A DNA stretch of 64,000 bases from Polydactylus sextarius. Its lineage: Eukaryota; Chordata; Actinopteri; Polynemidae. A model generated the notes under the pieces. That model was not told where the DNA came from. It worked only from the letters and a program-made list of their open reading frames with translations, and did not search any database. Numbering within the stretch: the first letter of the stretch is position 1; every line of letters begins with the position of its first letter. The translations under genes and the position numbers were made by a program. Where the stretch lies: positions 708,001 to 772,000 of the forward strand of contig CM028917.1 of NCBI GenBank assembly GCA_016801845.1. The letters are read 5' to 3'. Below are positions 26,689-39,200 of this stretch, in pieces.

Positions 26689-27221
26689 CTGCTGTCTTGT
26701 ATACAACAGAGCGTGGCCATGTTAATTCACTTTATTCACTGTGAAAACAATGAGACAAATGATACGATCAGAAATATTCTGTCATTGATCATGTCATTGA
26801 TTTTCCTTTAAACAAACACCAGTGATGCCCAGCTCAAAGTGCACAAACACACACACATCACGAGTGTGTGTGTTTGTGTGTGTGTTGAGATTGGGTCATA
26901 ATCAATCACAGAGGACTTGAGCACCTCATCGAGTCTGCATTACTCATCAGATCTGTAGAATCAGGTCTTCTCTGTTTTCACTGCCTGTCTTTGTTCACTC
27001 TCTGTGTCTCGGTTTTCAGTTGTCAGTTGTCTTCGGTTTTTTCAACTTTCTGACCTTTCGTTGTCCTGACGAATGTAAGTTAGTGGTCCAATTTCCACTC
27101 GGGCAATGTTGGTGTTCTGGTCCAGGACGTGAATGTAGTGATGAGGTGGGATCCGGATGATCGAGGCCTCTACCAGCCCCCCCTCCATCTCCATCCCGCG
27201 GTTTCCTCCTTTCTTTGACAT
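16248..27221 (-). CDS. mvp: mvp, major vault protein (complete)
   Basis: Sixteen coding exons from ATG 27221: 27055-27221, 26323-26518, 25955-26078, 25357-25488, 24885-24979, 24323-24559, 24078-24203, 21592-21819, 21167-21405, 20882-21079, 19434-19578, 19107-19318, 18581-18697, 17306-17432, 16601-16789 and 16248-16379 (TAA). They sum to 2,664 nt, or 887 aa; human MVP has 893. All borders are GT-AG and all phases fit. MVP forms the shell of the cytoplasmic vault ribonucleoprotein particle (family knowledge). Visible parts are N-terminal vault repeats (IIRIPPHHYIHVLDQN, MVPPRHYCVVANPVSRD, and DEWLFEGPGTYIPRKEV and GEEWLV-type units), a shoulder domain (about residues 515-650), a long charged cap helix (about 650-825; [20 protein letters not shown]) and a cap-ring end (VKMLQSLGLKSTLITDGSSP). 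Two oddities are an acidic insertion in the exon 21592-21819 and a shortened GQGQGQGQ C-terminus. Confidence 0.97.
16601..16789 (-). CDS. mvp: mvp cap-helix exon with UG-repeat splice acceptor
   Basis: This 189-nt exon begins EAELERLAKAREQE and ends SRAGPEMQ; both borders are phase 0, so skipping it would remove 63 residues in frame. Directly upstream in transcript sense is a roughly 40-nt TG repeat that runs into the acceptor (tgtgtgcag). This replaces a normal pyrimidine tract. Confidence 0.93.
16793..16832 (+). repeat. AC/GT dinucleotide microsatellite
   Basis: CA repeat (one cg interruption at 16799-16800) ending at the 3' splice site of the mvp exon 16601-16789. It is TG in the mvp sense. 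Confidence 0.97.
17433..18580 (-). other. mvp intron with L2 fragment
   Basis: A 1.15-kb intron between cap-helix exons. It contains a T-run near 17650 and the plus-strand L2 fragment 17955-18345; the rest is unremarkable. Confidence 0.7.
17955..18345 (+). mobile_element. L2 reverse-transcriptase fragment
   Basis: The plus strand matches the minus-strand element at about 15020-14630 (shared ttctattgttatgcagacga and atacccagctgtacctatct, coding YADDTQLYLS). Small indels and stops make it non-functional. It is truncated at both ends inside an mvp intron and is opposite in orientation to the 13.4-15.3 kb copy. Confidence 0.8.
19620..20165 (+). repeat. degenerate GGTTCT-rich repeat, copy A
   Basis: About 550 bp strongly biased to G/T on the plus strand. 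Loosely repeated words include aaggttctggctg, gagggttctaggggttcc, taggatgttcc, gaggttctgcc and caggttctaatgatcata. Similar text in reverse orientation occurs at 57590-57720 and 60340-60650. It is not coding and the family is unknown to me. Confidence 0.45.
20230..20785 (+). mobile_element. possible DNA-transposon/MITE interrupted by a SINE
   Basis: The left end (ttgatccgagtataagatgg) and the reverse complement of the right end (ggtcgtatattcgggtcag) are similar imperfect inverted termini. A gtcgtcttatattt motif lies near the left end. The SINE at 20551-20725 sits between them, so the element is older than the SINE. Confidence 0.4.
20551..20725 (+). repeat. tRNA-derived SINE, copy 2
   Basis: Box A is tagccgagtggtta and box B is gttcagatccc, followed by cctgtctcactacagtctcc and an A-rich tail. 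This is the best-preserved promoter of the three copies. Confidence 0.65.
21592..21819 (-). CDS. mvp: mvp exon with acidic insertion
   Basis: This exon encodes a run starting REDEEEEEAEEEELMQERAK, then GDRWMLRGPIEYVPPAAVEV and QAIPLDENEGIYVRDIKTGK. Compared with human MVP, where a short EGEDEEK-type stretch precedes the GDxWLIRGPLEYVP repeat, roughly 15-20 extra acidic and basic residues are present. Both splice sites are good and the frame is maintained. Confidence 0.9.
21820..24077 (-). other. largest mvp coding intron
   Basis: A 2.26-kb intron starting with a purine-rich stretch on the plus strand (21830-22150). Poly-T/A runs lie near 22460 and 22510. No exon or clear transposon was recognised. 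Confidence 0.6.
25489..25954 (-). other. mvp intron containing a long palindrome
   Basis: A 466-bp intron; its main feature is the 68-bp hairpin at 25621-25688. Confidence 0.7.
25621..25688. repeat. 68-bp imperfect palindrome (hairpin) in mvp intron
   Basis: The left arm 25621-25645 (gctatgaaaccttg...) and right arm 25664-25688 (...caaggtttcatagc) pair at 23 of 25 positions. The 18-nt loop contains the self-complementary atacatgtat. Confidence 0.9.
26650..26687 (+). repeat. TG dinucleotide microsatellite
   Basis: About 19 TG units in the mvp intron 26519-27054. Confidence 0.97.
26842..26878. repeat. perfect 15-bp inverted repeat (CA/TG hairpin)
   Basis: cacaaacacacacac (26842-26856), the 7-nt loop atcacga, then gtgtgtgtgtttgtg (26864-26878). 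Confidence 0.9.
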
Positions 27222-28995
<1,774 letters not shown>

Positions 28996-29330
28996 AACCC
29001 AGGAACTGCCTGTGTTTCAGAGGCTGTGACCAACAACATGTAGCTGGGCTGCGACAGTCATGCCCAGTGGGCGTGGCTTCTGCAGTCCGTCAGAAACCTG
29101 ATGGGAAGTCACGTGGTTCACAAGCGCAGAACGGCGGGGGAGGAGGAGAGGAGGGGGGAGGGAGGGGGGGTGGGGGGGGGGGGCAGTAATAAGTAATAAT
29201 AATAAGTAATAATTTTACCAGAATTATTACTGTCAGAAAGTACGTCACTGCAGCATTTGTTAACGTCAAACACATCGTGATGACGTCAGGACAACGATCG
29301 GCTGCTGCAGCTTTGTTACGTAGTGTTTGA
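28996..29330 (-). promoter_or_regulatory. mvp: mvp promoter region (TATA-less)
   Basis: GC/CpG-richer DNA upstream of exon 1 with no TATA box. It holds a GC/KLF-type gggcgtggc (29069-29077), an E-box CACGTG (29110-29115), a G-rich tract (29133-29183) and a perfect CRE palindrome TGACGTCA (29281-29288). These are sequence matches only. The region is bounded by the mvp 5' exon and a MITE. Confidence 0.5.
29133..29183 (+). promoter_or_regulatory. G-quadruplex-forming tract upstream of mvp
   Basis: A run of about 50 nt made almost wholly of G with a few A/T, containing many GGG blocks (for example gaggggggagggaggggggg). It satisfies the G3+N1-7 pattern several times. It lies on the strand opposite the mvp sense strand, about 140-190 bp upstream of exon 1. 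Confidence 0.8.
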
Positions 29331-29838
29331 AGAGGTGATGACATGAAATGGTGACATCTGCCGGTTCATCTTCGCCTGGTGCAGAAGCTGTGCATTTTGA
29401 TTCAAAGTAATAGAGATTAAACGACCAGTGTGTAAGATTTATTGTCCGAGGTGTAATATAATATCATAATCCTGGTCTCATAGGTGGTATGACCACCTGA
29501 AACCAACAATCTCACAATAAACCATTTAAAGTTCATCAGTCCACCATGTCTGAAGTGGCCAAGAGCAGACAAACCAAACAAAGAGTTTTATGTTGTTGCT
29601 TTATCTGAGGCCACCATACACTCCTGAAAGCCTGGAAAATGAAGGGGCGAGGGGAGGGTTGGTTGGTCCCTTGCTTGGATATTCCTCAAAATACTCTAAG
29701 TGATTATAACTATGTGACTAAACTATCTGATCCTGTGTGATATAGATAATATAACTGATGTAGATTGAACTGATCTATAAAATGATGTAGATAAAATGGT
29801 TTCCCTGGTGGGATCAATAAAGTCTATCTATCTATCTA

Positions 29839-30216
29839 GTCATGGAAAAAAAAATATTAGACCACTCTCGTTTTCCTTGTTTTCTTTAGTTTCTTGTCCA
29901 TTTTAATGCCTGGTTCCACTAAAGGTATATTACCTGAAAAATACAAGATACACAACAAAAAAAAAAAAGAAACATGGAATGCGTAAAAGCACAGTTTTTG
30001 GCAGTACAATGTCATAGCCATTGATGTAAGTACTTAAGTGATTTTGGTAATTATCAAGCCATAGAAAATGACTAGATAACAGCTCTTAAATTAAACTCTT
30101 ATGAGCTATTTTTTTTGTTATTCTTATATTTGTCCAAACAAATGTACCTTTAGTTATAAAAGGCATTACAACAAGAAATTAAAGAAAACAAGGGTGGTCT
30201 AATAATTTTTTTCCCT
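29839..30216. mobile_element. Tc1/mariner-type MITE
   Basis: An element of about 378 bp with long terminal inverted repeats. The left end (gtcatgg, A-run, tattagaccac ... ttgttttctttagtttcttg) mirrors the right end (caagaaattaaagaaaacaa, gggtggtctaataa ... ttccc). A TA dinucleotide flanks each side. It has no transposase and lies between the mvp promoter and the end of caskin2. A TCTA repeat (29822-29838) abuts it and follows gggatcaataaagtc, a typical LINE tail. Confidence 0.75.
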
Positions 30217-30465
30217 AACTGACTGACTGACTGTCTGATCGGTCAGAGACAGATTCATGCTGCTTTTGATACAAAAATACACCAGCAGGAGAACATCATA
30301 GATATTTAATGGATGAACAAACAACAGCTGGGAGGACAGAGGACTGGAAAAAAAAAAAAAAGGTAAACACACACACATACACACCCACACACACACACAC
30401 TACATATTTCCCGAAGATGGACTGTTTTTGATTCTGATTAGATTTGTTTTCCTTTTTAGAAGTTT

Positions 30466-32592
30466 AACAATTTTCCACATTTTATTTTTCACATTTATAT
30501 TTCTATTTTCACATATATTTTAACAAGAACAGAGAAGAACATATCTCTACATTATTTAATGTTTTGGTCTGAAAATGACATCTGTGGAATGTGGAGTTCT
30601 TACATATCTGAAACACTCGTTTGGTGCAGTCTTTAGGGAACAAAATTTAAAAATGGGTTCTTCAAAAGAAAGTCCATGATACAACGGAGCACTTTAATCG
30701 TTTCCCTTCTATTCATTTGGACATTGATTTCTTTTCTGTTCATTTCAAAAGTCAGACTCAGTCTTGAGTCCTGAGACTCAGAGATAAAGAAAAATCCAAC
30801 ACACGGCATCTCATTCACGCATTCTCAGTCACATGATGACAGGATGAAGGCAGACACATCAGGGTTAACAATCTTTTGTTAAACAAATTAGACATGTTCG
30901 GACAGAACAGCAGTGTGCTACACATAGAAAACCTTGTCTGCACACTGTAGGTGAGACACGAAAATAGGAAATATTCATGAAAATATTTGAGGAGAATCTG
31001 TACAGAGACCTTTGGTTGAATATCATATCTGCTCCTGTATATACCTCTAGTGTACAATATACACATTTAGATAACTCTAATTTAAATACTAATTTGGCTA
31101 AAATGAATATCAAAAAATAGTATGTATATTACTGACATGCCATCACGGGCTGTCTTCCACTGTACAAAGACTGACTCCTCATGTGAAATGGGCTGAACAT
31201 GTTCCTCATCTATTTGTATGAACAGCACTTTGACACGTTTGTAGCTTCATAAACACACATTTGTAGAAAAGGTCACAAGCACAGTGGCACCAAGACAAGA
31301 GGAAGACTAAAATTACATATGGTTAAAATCACTTAATATAAAATAGATTTTTTTTTCTTCTTCTTTTTAAATATTAGAAATGTAAAATTTTGAAATGGCC
31401 AGACAGAGTGAATAGAGAGCTGAAGTGAAACTGGACCAACAGAATAAGAAAAGAAGGTTGACGACACAAACAGATAACAGCTGTTCTGGTATGGTCAGTT
31501 ATAGTTTACCTGATCAGTGTCTGACCATATCCAAACATTTCTGTCCCTGATTGGACCGAAAAACAAAACCAAAACAAAAACATGTGAAAACAGGAGCCTG
31601 GTTGAGAATTACTGAAATGATCCTTAAAAGCAGTGAAAAGATGTTTCACCTCCTGTGACACAGAACGCTGCAACAACGCAGCTGATTGTAGCTGTGAAAC
31701 TCCAGGCTATACTACTCTCTTCACTGTACTCTTCTTCCGCAGCTGTGTTTCTTTTGCAGTCTGAAATTTGAGTATGTCAGCGAATATTTACTACTGTGGC
31801 AAATTTTGGATTTTACCATGAAGATGAAAAGCGAAAAGGATATTTTTTTATCATTCAGTTCAGTGGCTTGACAGTCAAAGTGTGTGAAAGCTTGACAGTA
31901 TATTTAGCTAGCATTAGGAACATGTTAGCTGTGTAACAGAGACTGCACATGTAGTGGTACAAAATCTTCGAACACTCTTTCACAAACCTGGCTACGCATC
32001 CATATTAGTCCCGTTTTTGTCTCAATAACAGTCAGTATATATAATTCTCATGACTGGATGATGAAAAACAGAAAAAAGTTTCTCATGGCCATGCAACCCA
32101 TCTGTAAAAAATGCACTTAGTACTGAACACCAGGGAGAGAGAGACGAGACAGGAAATGACATTAGGACTTCAGCTCTCTACAATGTCAAAAAGATAAAAC
32201 TTCATGTTACAATATTGGTGTTTAACAATGATCATAATAACATGCTCAAGAGTTTCTCCTCACAGCTGCTGATCCAGAATTTGTCTCTTGGTTTGGTTCA
32301 CGTTGGACACCACAACATGAGGGTGAAACTGACACAGAGGATCTGTCCATACAGAAACCAGATTCAGCTATGAGTCTTGTTGAAGAAGCAAAGTGAGGAT
32401 TGAATGCTAGTGCTCACACTGAGAAACAAGTTTCTGATTTCTCCTTTAACCGTGGAGTTCAGAGTTGGGGTTGGGGTGGGGGGGAAACACTGGTCCCTCC
32501 ATCGTCCCTCCTGTCCCCCTTTTTTCTCTTTCTGTGTTTCACTTCCTGAGGTTGGAGGTGGGTGTTTTGTTTGTTTTGAGGGATTTTAGTCT
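30466..32592 (-). other. caskin2: caskin2 3' UTR (inferred) and polyadenylation signal
   Basis: From the caskin2 stop to AATAAA (complement of tttatt at 30481-30486) is about 2.1 kb of AT-rich sequence with no ORF of note. The end is inferred from the first clear hexamer; other poly(A) sites are possible. Confidence 0.45.
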
Positions 32593-33223
32593 TCAGTCCA
32601 ACATGGCGTCCAGCTGGTCAGCCAGGTCGTCAAACATGTTGCCAATGTCGTCCAAGATGGTCCCTGCTGATTTCACTGGGTTTGCTCCACTGGCATAAAA
32701 AAAAAGTGAGAGACAAATAGACTTTAACACCAATATGATGATACAAAATCAGTGGGGTACTGAGCTGAAGGTGGGGCTTGATGAAAGGTCAGAGATCGTT
32801 ATAAATGATCTGATAGAAAATATACAAAATCCTTTTTAATGTAAATCTGACAAACTCCGTCTGATGATCTTGATACCTGTTTTTCAGAGATTTTGTCATC
32901 TTTAATCCCAAACCTTAGCTACACCTGCTGCTCTTACCCATCGGAGGTGTCCTCCTGATTCAGTTTTCTCTCAACGGCCATCAGAGCTGCTTCCAGAGAT
33001 GTGCTGGTCTGATCCAGTCTCTGTTGAACCACTTCAGTCTCACAGGACGACTCAGGCACAACATCCGGTCCCACCATACACATCTGGGTCCTTGCTGCTG
33101 TCAAGGAGGGACTCTGAGGGGCTGATGCCAAAGCTGGAGGCCCATGGGCTGGAGAGGACGGAGTAGCAAAGGCTACGCTCTGAACCACACTGATAGTCAC
33201 AGCTGAAGAGGAGGTTCCAGCTG
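32593..33223 (-). CDS. caskin2: caskin2 C-terminal exons
   Basis: 32938-33223 encodes a Ser/Thr/Ala-rich stretch followed by QQRLDQTSTSLEAALMAVER. 32593-32689 encodes the conserved acidic end. The acceptor of the first is a tandem CAGCAG (exon start 33223 or 33220), allowing insertion or loss of one residue. Both ends match the conserved caskin C-terminal domain. Confidence 0.93.
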
Positions 33224-36200
33224 CTGAGGACACAGAGATAACAGGTAAAACACCTACAAGACCAAGTGAAGACCATCGAGTTCCCAAATCAGATGAAGAG
33301 CAATAAGAGGCCCAAGTCATCACAATACACAAGAGTTGCAACAAGTCCAAGTCATGGACTATGATGTCTTTACAAAGAGCAACAAGTCTGAAGTCTAGAC
33401 CAACAAGTGCTCATTTAAGGCCACGTCTACATCCTTTCATGGACATTTCTGAAACCTGATCAGCTCCAGATTTGGGGCAGATTGCAAATAATTACAAAGG
33501 ACTTAATCCTGCTCTAGTTCGCTAATCGTAGTTGTGTCCCAATGGAAGGGCTGCATCCTTCATTGGCAAGATTTGTCAGTTGCAAACATCACAGGTGGAG
33601 ACCAGAATATCTACCAACAAATCAAGCTCTGTGAAGACCGGGACAGTTAAATCCTTCACAGTCCAACCTAGTCAAACCTCAAGATTCATTGCAGTGCAGG
33701 TGAATGATTGTGATGTGGACATACAGTTAAAGCTAGCCTGGGTCCATAATGGAAAAAATAAATAACAAATTAAATATTCATCTGCAGAAACTAAAATCTA
33801 CAGTGATTTCTTTCTTGTAACGGTGACAAATTTTTAGGTACTTGTTGTTGCTAGGCAACAGGAGATGTCTTCAACTGCGCCCTCTGAAGCATGCAGGCCT
33901 CAAATAGGGACACAGCTAGTAAATCCACCTTTCTTTATATGAAGACTTTGCTATTTGCTAATGAGGAAACACTGTAATCTCACATACAGGAAGTCACCTA
34001 AAAATTTGCCTAAAAACTTGTGACCTTGAACAACAGTACATCATAATCTGTTGTCTGTTTGTGAGGCAGGTGTTTCTTACCGTGTGCAGCCAGCAGACTG
34101 TGGCGGACTGGTTTTGGGGCCACAGCCGGGGGTTTTGGAGAGAGTGGAGGTTTAATGGGGGACCCTGTAGCTGGGCTTGCTGGTCTCTCCAGACCAGGTT
34201 CGCTGATTCTCAGACTGACCTCCTGGCTCTGAGATGGGGGCCTGCTGCTGCCAGACTCTGACCTGGATGCTCCTGCTTCGTCTCTGCTGGGGGAACCTCC
34301 TCCTTGCTCCTTGTCTTTGGGTTTGTGTCGGCGCTTCACTGTGTCAGACTCCTTCAGATTGAACTCTGGAACCTCCAGGTTCTTGGTTGCTGGTTTCTCT
34401 GGAGGCTCCAGCACAGCCTCTGCCCTTGGAGGCCCTGGCGCTTTGGGCCTCTGTTTGATAGTTAAATTACCCTCCTCTGCGAAGGGGATGCACTCACTGG
34501 AGCTGTTCTGAGGGGAAGAGGAGCCCTCCAGTCCGTGAGATTTTGATTCTTCTTCCTCTGAATCAGACTTGACCCCTCGGTCTGGCTCGATGCCAGTCTG
34601 GGTGGGAATACACTCACTCTGCACCCTCCTCCTCACCCCTGCAGCCTCCCTGGCTTCCTGCCCTGCAGAAATGTGGGAGGGGGAAGGCGGCTCCTGGTGT
34701 AAGTATAGTTTAGGTGCTGGGGTGTTCTTTCCTTCTGTGCTTCCTTCCAGAGTGGCAGTGATGCTCCTTACGCTCCCTGGACTGTCAGTCACCACCCTGC
34801 TGGTAGTCGATGTCGTGCTGCTGTCGCTCAGCTCCCCACTGGTGGTGCTGCTCACTGAACTTAGTCTCTTTGGAGGGGGAGGAGGTGGACCTTTTTTCCG
34901 GGCTCGCACTGCAAATGATTGACTGCGTCCCACACTGCCATTCTTCTCTGGACTTGACTGTAAACGAGCCAGCTGGCTGCGGCCTGGCTTGCGGGTTAAA
35001 GTGGCATAGGATGGCAGGTTTCCAGAAGAAATTGTGTGTTCTTCATCGTCTTCGTCGGGCTCTCCATCCGACAGAGCGTAGCGGGTCATGCTCTGGGTGC
35101 GCTTCTTGGGTGGTGTCAGGGTCATAGTGTGATCCTCAGGCCTAGGAGATGAGCTCAGGTCCACAGAGCCACAATGAGAATGCAGGTAGCTGAAACCTTT
35201 TAGTGCTGGAGAACTGTGTGGGGAAGGGCCACGAGACCCAGACAGTTTGGGCTTGGCTGGAATGGCTGGGTATTTGAATACAGTGGCCGTACCCAAAGGC
35301 ACTTGTTTGGGCAGTGGCTGCTGCTGCTGGAGAGGCCTCTGGTCCCAGCCCTCAGGGAGGTTCCTCTCTTTTGTTGGACTGTCATCCAGGCTCTCCTGGG
35401 ACCAGCTATGGGGGCTGACAGAAGCTGTAGGAGGCTCCTGGGAGCGACCAGAGCCTCTGGACCGGGTGTCGATGCTCTCCTGGCTCTGGGACATTCCCAC
35501 AGCATTCTTGATGGCTAGACCTTCCTCACACCCTCCGTAGTGGCTGGACATAGCCGTCTGCAGCTCAGCACTCAGCTCGCTGTCCTGGAAGGTCAGCATC
35601 TGTGGGGTGTGAGGAGAAGAGCATTCACCTGAAGAATCCGGCGGCTCGATGGTGACCAGGTGGAGGGGACCAGGGCCTTTGCGGCGTAGCGTGCCTTGGC
35701 CTGATTCAGCCTGAAGAAATGCCCTCTGGATGTCACACAGCTTTTTCACTGCCAACATCAGCTTCTTCTGGTGGCCTGCAGGGAAAATTTAAGCGTCACA
35801 CCACAGTAAAAACCACAACAGTCCAACAGTCACCCTGACATATGCCAGAATGTAAACAAAAAATGTGCCCCCACCCAGCTTGGTGATGCCGATCTCCTGG
35901 AGATCCTCCCATGTCAGGTCTTTGACTATATTGATGGAGTCGTAGCCATTTTCAGACAGTTTTTTGTGATACTGTGGGAGGCCAATGGCACTGAGCCACT
36001 CGCCCAGATCAGACTATGAGAAAAAACACATCACTCACATTATTCTGTATCACACTGTAGGGGATTCAGTGTATTCAGCAGTAAACAGCTGGGAGTCTTA
36101 CTGGGATGTATTCAGGCAGCCACTCAGGGATGTTCAGGTTGTTGATCTCAATGGAAATTTTCTTGCGGTGGCCTGGTTTGGTCACTCCGATGGCAGTCAA

Positions 36201-39200
36201 GTCCTGCAGACAACAACAAAACAGAGGACACAGTTGACACCAAAACATGGTTCAGGTAAACTGAAAGCACATTTTAATGTTTTGTATTATTTGCATGAGG
36301 ATGACTGTTTGACTGTTTTTGGAGTATATTCCCACTTAACAGCAAATGGAGGTACTCTTTTTAAGACAAAGCTGTGCTTCCATAACCACAATTTTTCAAA
36401 CTTGCACAGATGTGTCTTCAGTTCTGGTTGCATTGTGCAATGCAGATTTGCAGATCTGCCTTGTAATTGTATGTAATTTCACAAAAAATCACTTTGTAAT
36501 TTGTCTGAATACACATTTAGTGTTTTACAGTTAGAATACAAACCACAAAAAGTCATACTTTAAGAATGTTGTAAGTAACTACAATGAATTTTACTATTAA
36601 AGTCCCATCAGTGTGTGACCTCTATAGTCAACATCAGCGCTGTGTTAAAAATAACACAGATACTAACGCTGTTTATTTTAACGCTGTTCTTTATGTCAGT
36701 GATCATGATACAGTGACTCTGTAGATAAGTTGCTGTTTTGGTTTTTAAAAATCAAATTCCAGGAAAACCGTTAGGACAAAAAACACACTGTCAGTAGAAA
36801 TGTGATAATGTTGAACAATGGGATCTGGCAACATCAGTCATTGAGCCACTGACATTGACTTGAAAAGGAAAGTGTTTGCTGAGTGTTAGCCACTGGCTGT
36901 ACGTCAGAGTGGTGTCTTAATAACTACCTTGCCAGATTCACTGTGGTCCCTGGGTATATGATTGTTTCATGGAATGTTAAAAAACTTTTGGGCTCATGTT
37001 GACTTCCTCACACTGTGTGAGCCAATCTAACTCTTAAGCCCATACTACATGACTCAGTATTCTCAGTACTCAGTTATTTCCTTGTGTGGAGCAGTTTGAA
37101 ACAACTCTAGTCTGTACAGCTCAGAGTCTCTGCTGTCAAAGGCTGCAATAATAATAACCATAAATAACATAAATTCTCATTGTATGCATGTGTTTTATTT
37201 TTAACCTCAGGAGTCATCCTGCTGATGGTTGGCACATCATAACCAGCACTGATGAAGTTCCCAGTGTACTGTTCCAGCTGGAAGTCACTCAGCCACTGAT
37301 AGATGGCCTCTGCATCCTGAAACAAACCCGACACGTTGGTGTTACTGTCATTCACCCTGTGACTTTCAGGAAAGATCAGATGATCCACAGAGATAATATA
37401 GTGTCAAGACAAAGAGCATTAAATTTAGATGAACTAGATTGGGGCAAATAAACTAAGCTGTGGAATTTCATAGGAGAATGAACAAGGCAAAGAGCTCTAG
37501 GAGAGAAACATAGAAGCAGAAAGTCAGAATCATGCTTCAGTTGGTTAATTTGTGATTATTTCATGTCAGCTGATGCTAGAAACAGCTGATCAGTCGTAGG
37601 AGTTGAATCAAAGACCTCGTGACACGATACAAGCTTCACCAGTGGTTTCCTGCCTCCTCAGCTGAGTTATGACTCATCTGTCTGCTTCACAAAGCCTGGA
37701 TATTTCAAACACTAACGGAACGACTGTTGCTCATCCATTCAACCACTTCAAGCTTCACTGGGCTGATGTTACCTTCCCGTCCAGCAGCTGCTGAGGACGA
37801 ACAAACTGCTGCGAGAAGCTCTGCTCTGCAGGTCTCTGCATTGCCACCATCTGTCTGCGGGGAGTCCCACCTGCAGTGACATCACAAAAATCAAATGAGT
37901 CTTATATCAAAAATGTGGCTCTTTAATAAAATTGTGATGTTGGTGCTGGGTGGGCAGAGAGGCATGCTGGGACAAGTGCCTTCTTTTCTCCTTTGTGTAA
38001 TTTTTTAGTTTGTCTCCTTGTTAGCTTAATATTTTCAAGTGTTTTTTTTTTTTTGCTTATTTTAATCAAATATTGTTTTATTATTTTTCATTTAATAATA
38101 TATCTTCTGGAAAATACAAAGGAATATGATAAAATGTGATATAAAAAAAGGTAGGTATTATATATAAAAATGTACATTAAATATTATATATAAAAATGTA
38201 CTGGTGGTGTTTGTAGAGTCTACAGAAAGAGTAAAAAGGCACCTGTGGGATGATCAGGCTGTTTGTTGAGGTCTGCTGAAGCTCCAGGATCAGCAGCAGG
38301 TGGCACTGTCTGCACACACAAATAAACTCCTGAGTCTTTTCACATGAAGAGCAGGAGACTGACAAGTTTAAAGTCATTGCGTATCAAGGAAAAAAATGAC
38401 CAGAAGAAGACTGGACAAACTAAAGTTGTTGATTATTATGTAATCATTTAAAAATATTAGTGACAACGTGTTTTGTTTCTCTTTTATTTCCATTGTTATT
38501 TGATTTTTCTTTGTGATAATGTGCTCCGTAATTTGACCTTCTTTCAATATGTTGCATGCATCAGATGCAGATCCACTGCACCCTGCAGTTCCACTTTAAA
38601 GAACACCTGATAATTTTCAAACTGAGCTGAACATTTTGAAGCTTGACTGGAGTTTCTATGATGAAGCATGTAGAAGTAAATACAACTCAACAAGTGGAAT
38701 AATGAAGTCCAGAGGAACCTAGTGGGACAAACTGCACCAATCAGGTTACAATAGGGGCAGGTCGTCCACTGACCAGCAGGTCGATAGTTTGATTTCTGTT
38801 TCTTCATGTCCATGTTTTAAAGTGACATTGGACAAGATACTCTATTTTCAAACGTGTGCATCACATCACTTCAGGGACACTGTCTGGCTTTCATCGGTCT
38901 GATTATACCTTGTTGGTATTGTCATGGTGACTGGCGTGGTGTTGCACTCCATTGGGGGCGTTGTTGCTCTCGGTGCTCTGTCCGCTACCAGCGCTGCGGG
39001 TGCTGCCCACACTGCCGGTGCTCCCGACGCTGTTCCTGTCTCCAGCTGCAAACACAGCAACCACAGCAATTAATTCAGAAAGACCAGGATAGGGGTAGAG
39101 AGGTCATTCGGAGTCAGGCTGGAGAAAGCAGCAGATGCTTGTTGTGTAGCCGCAGCGGGCCGAGGGAACGGGGAAAACAAGCCTGCAGGGTGGGTGGGGA

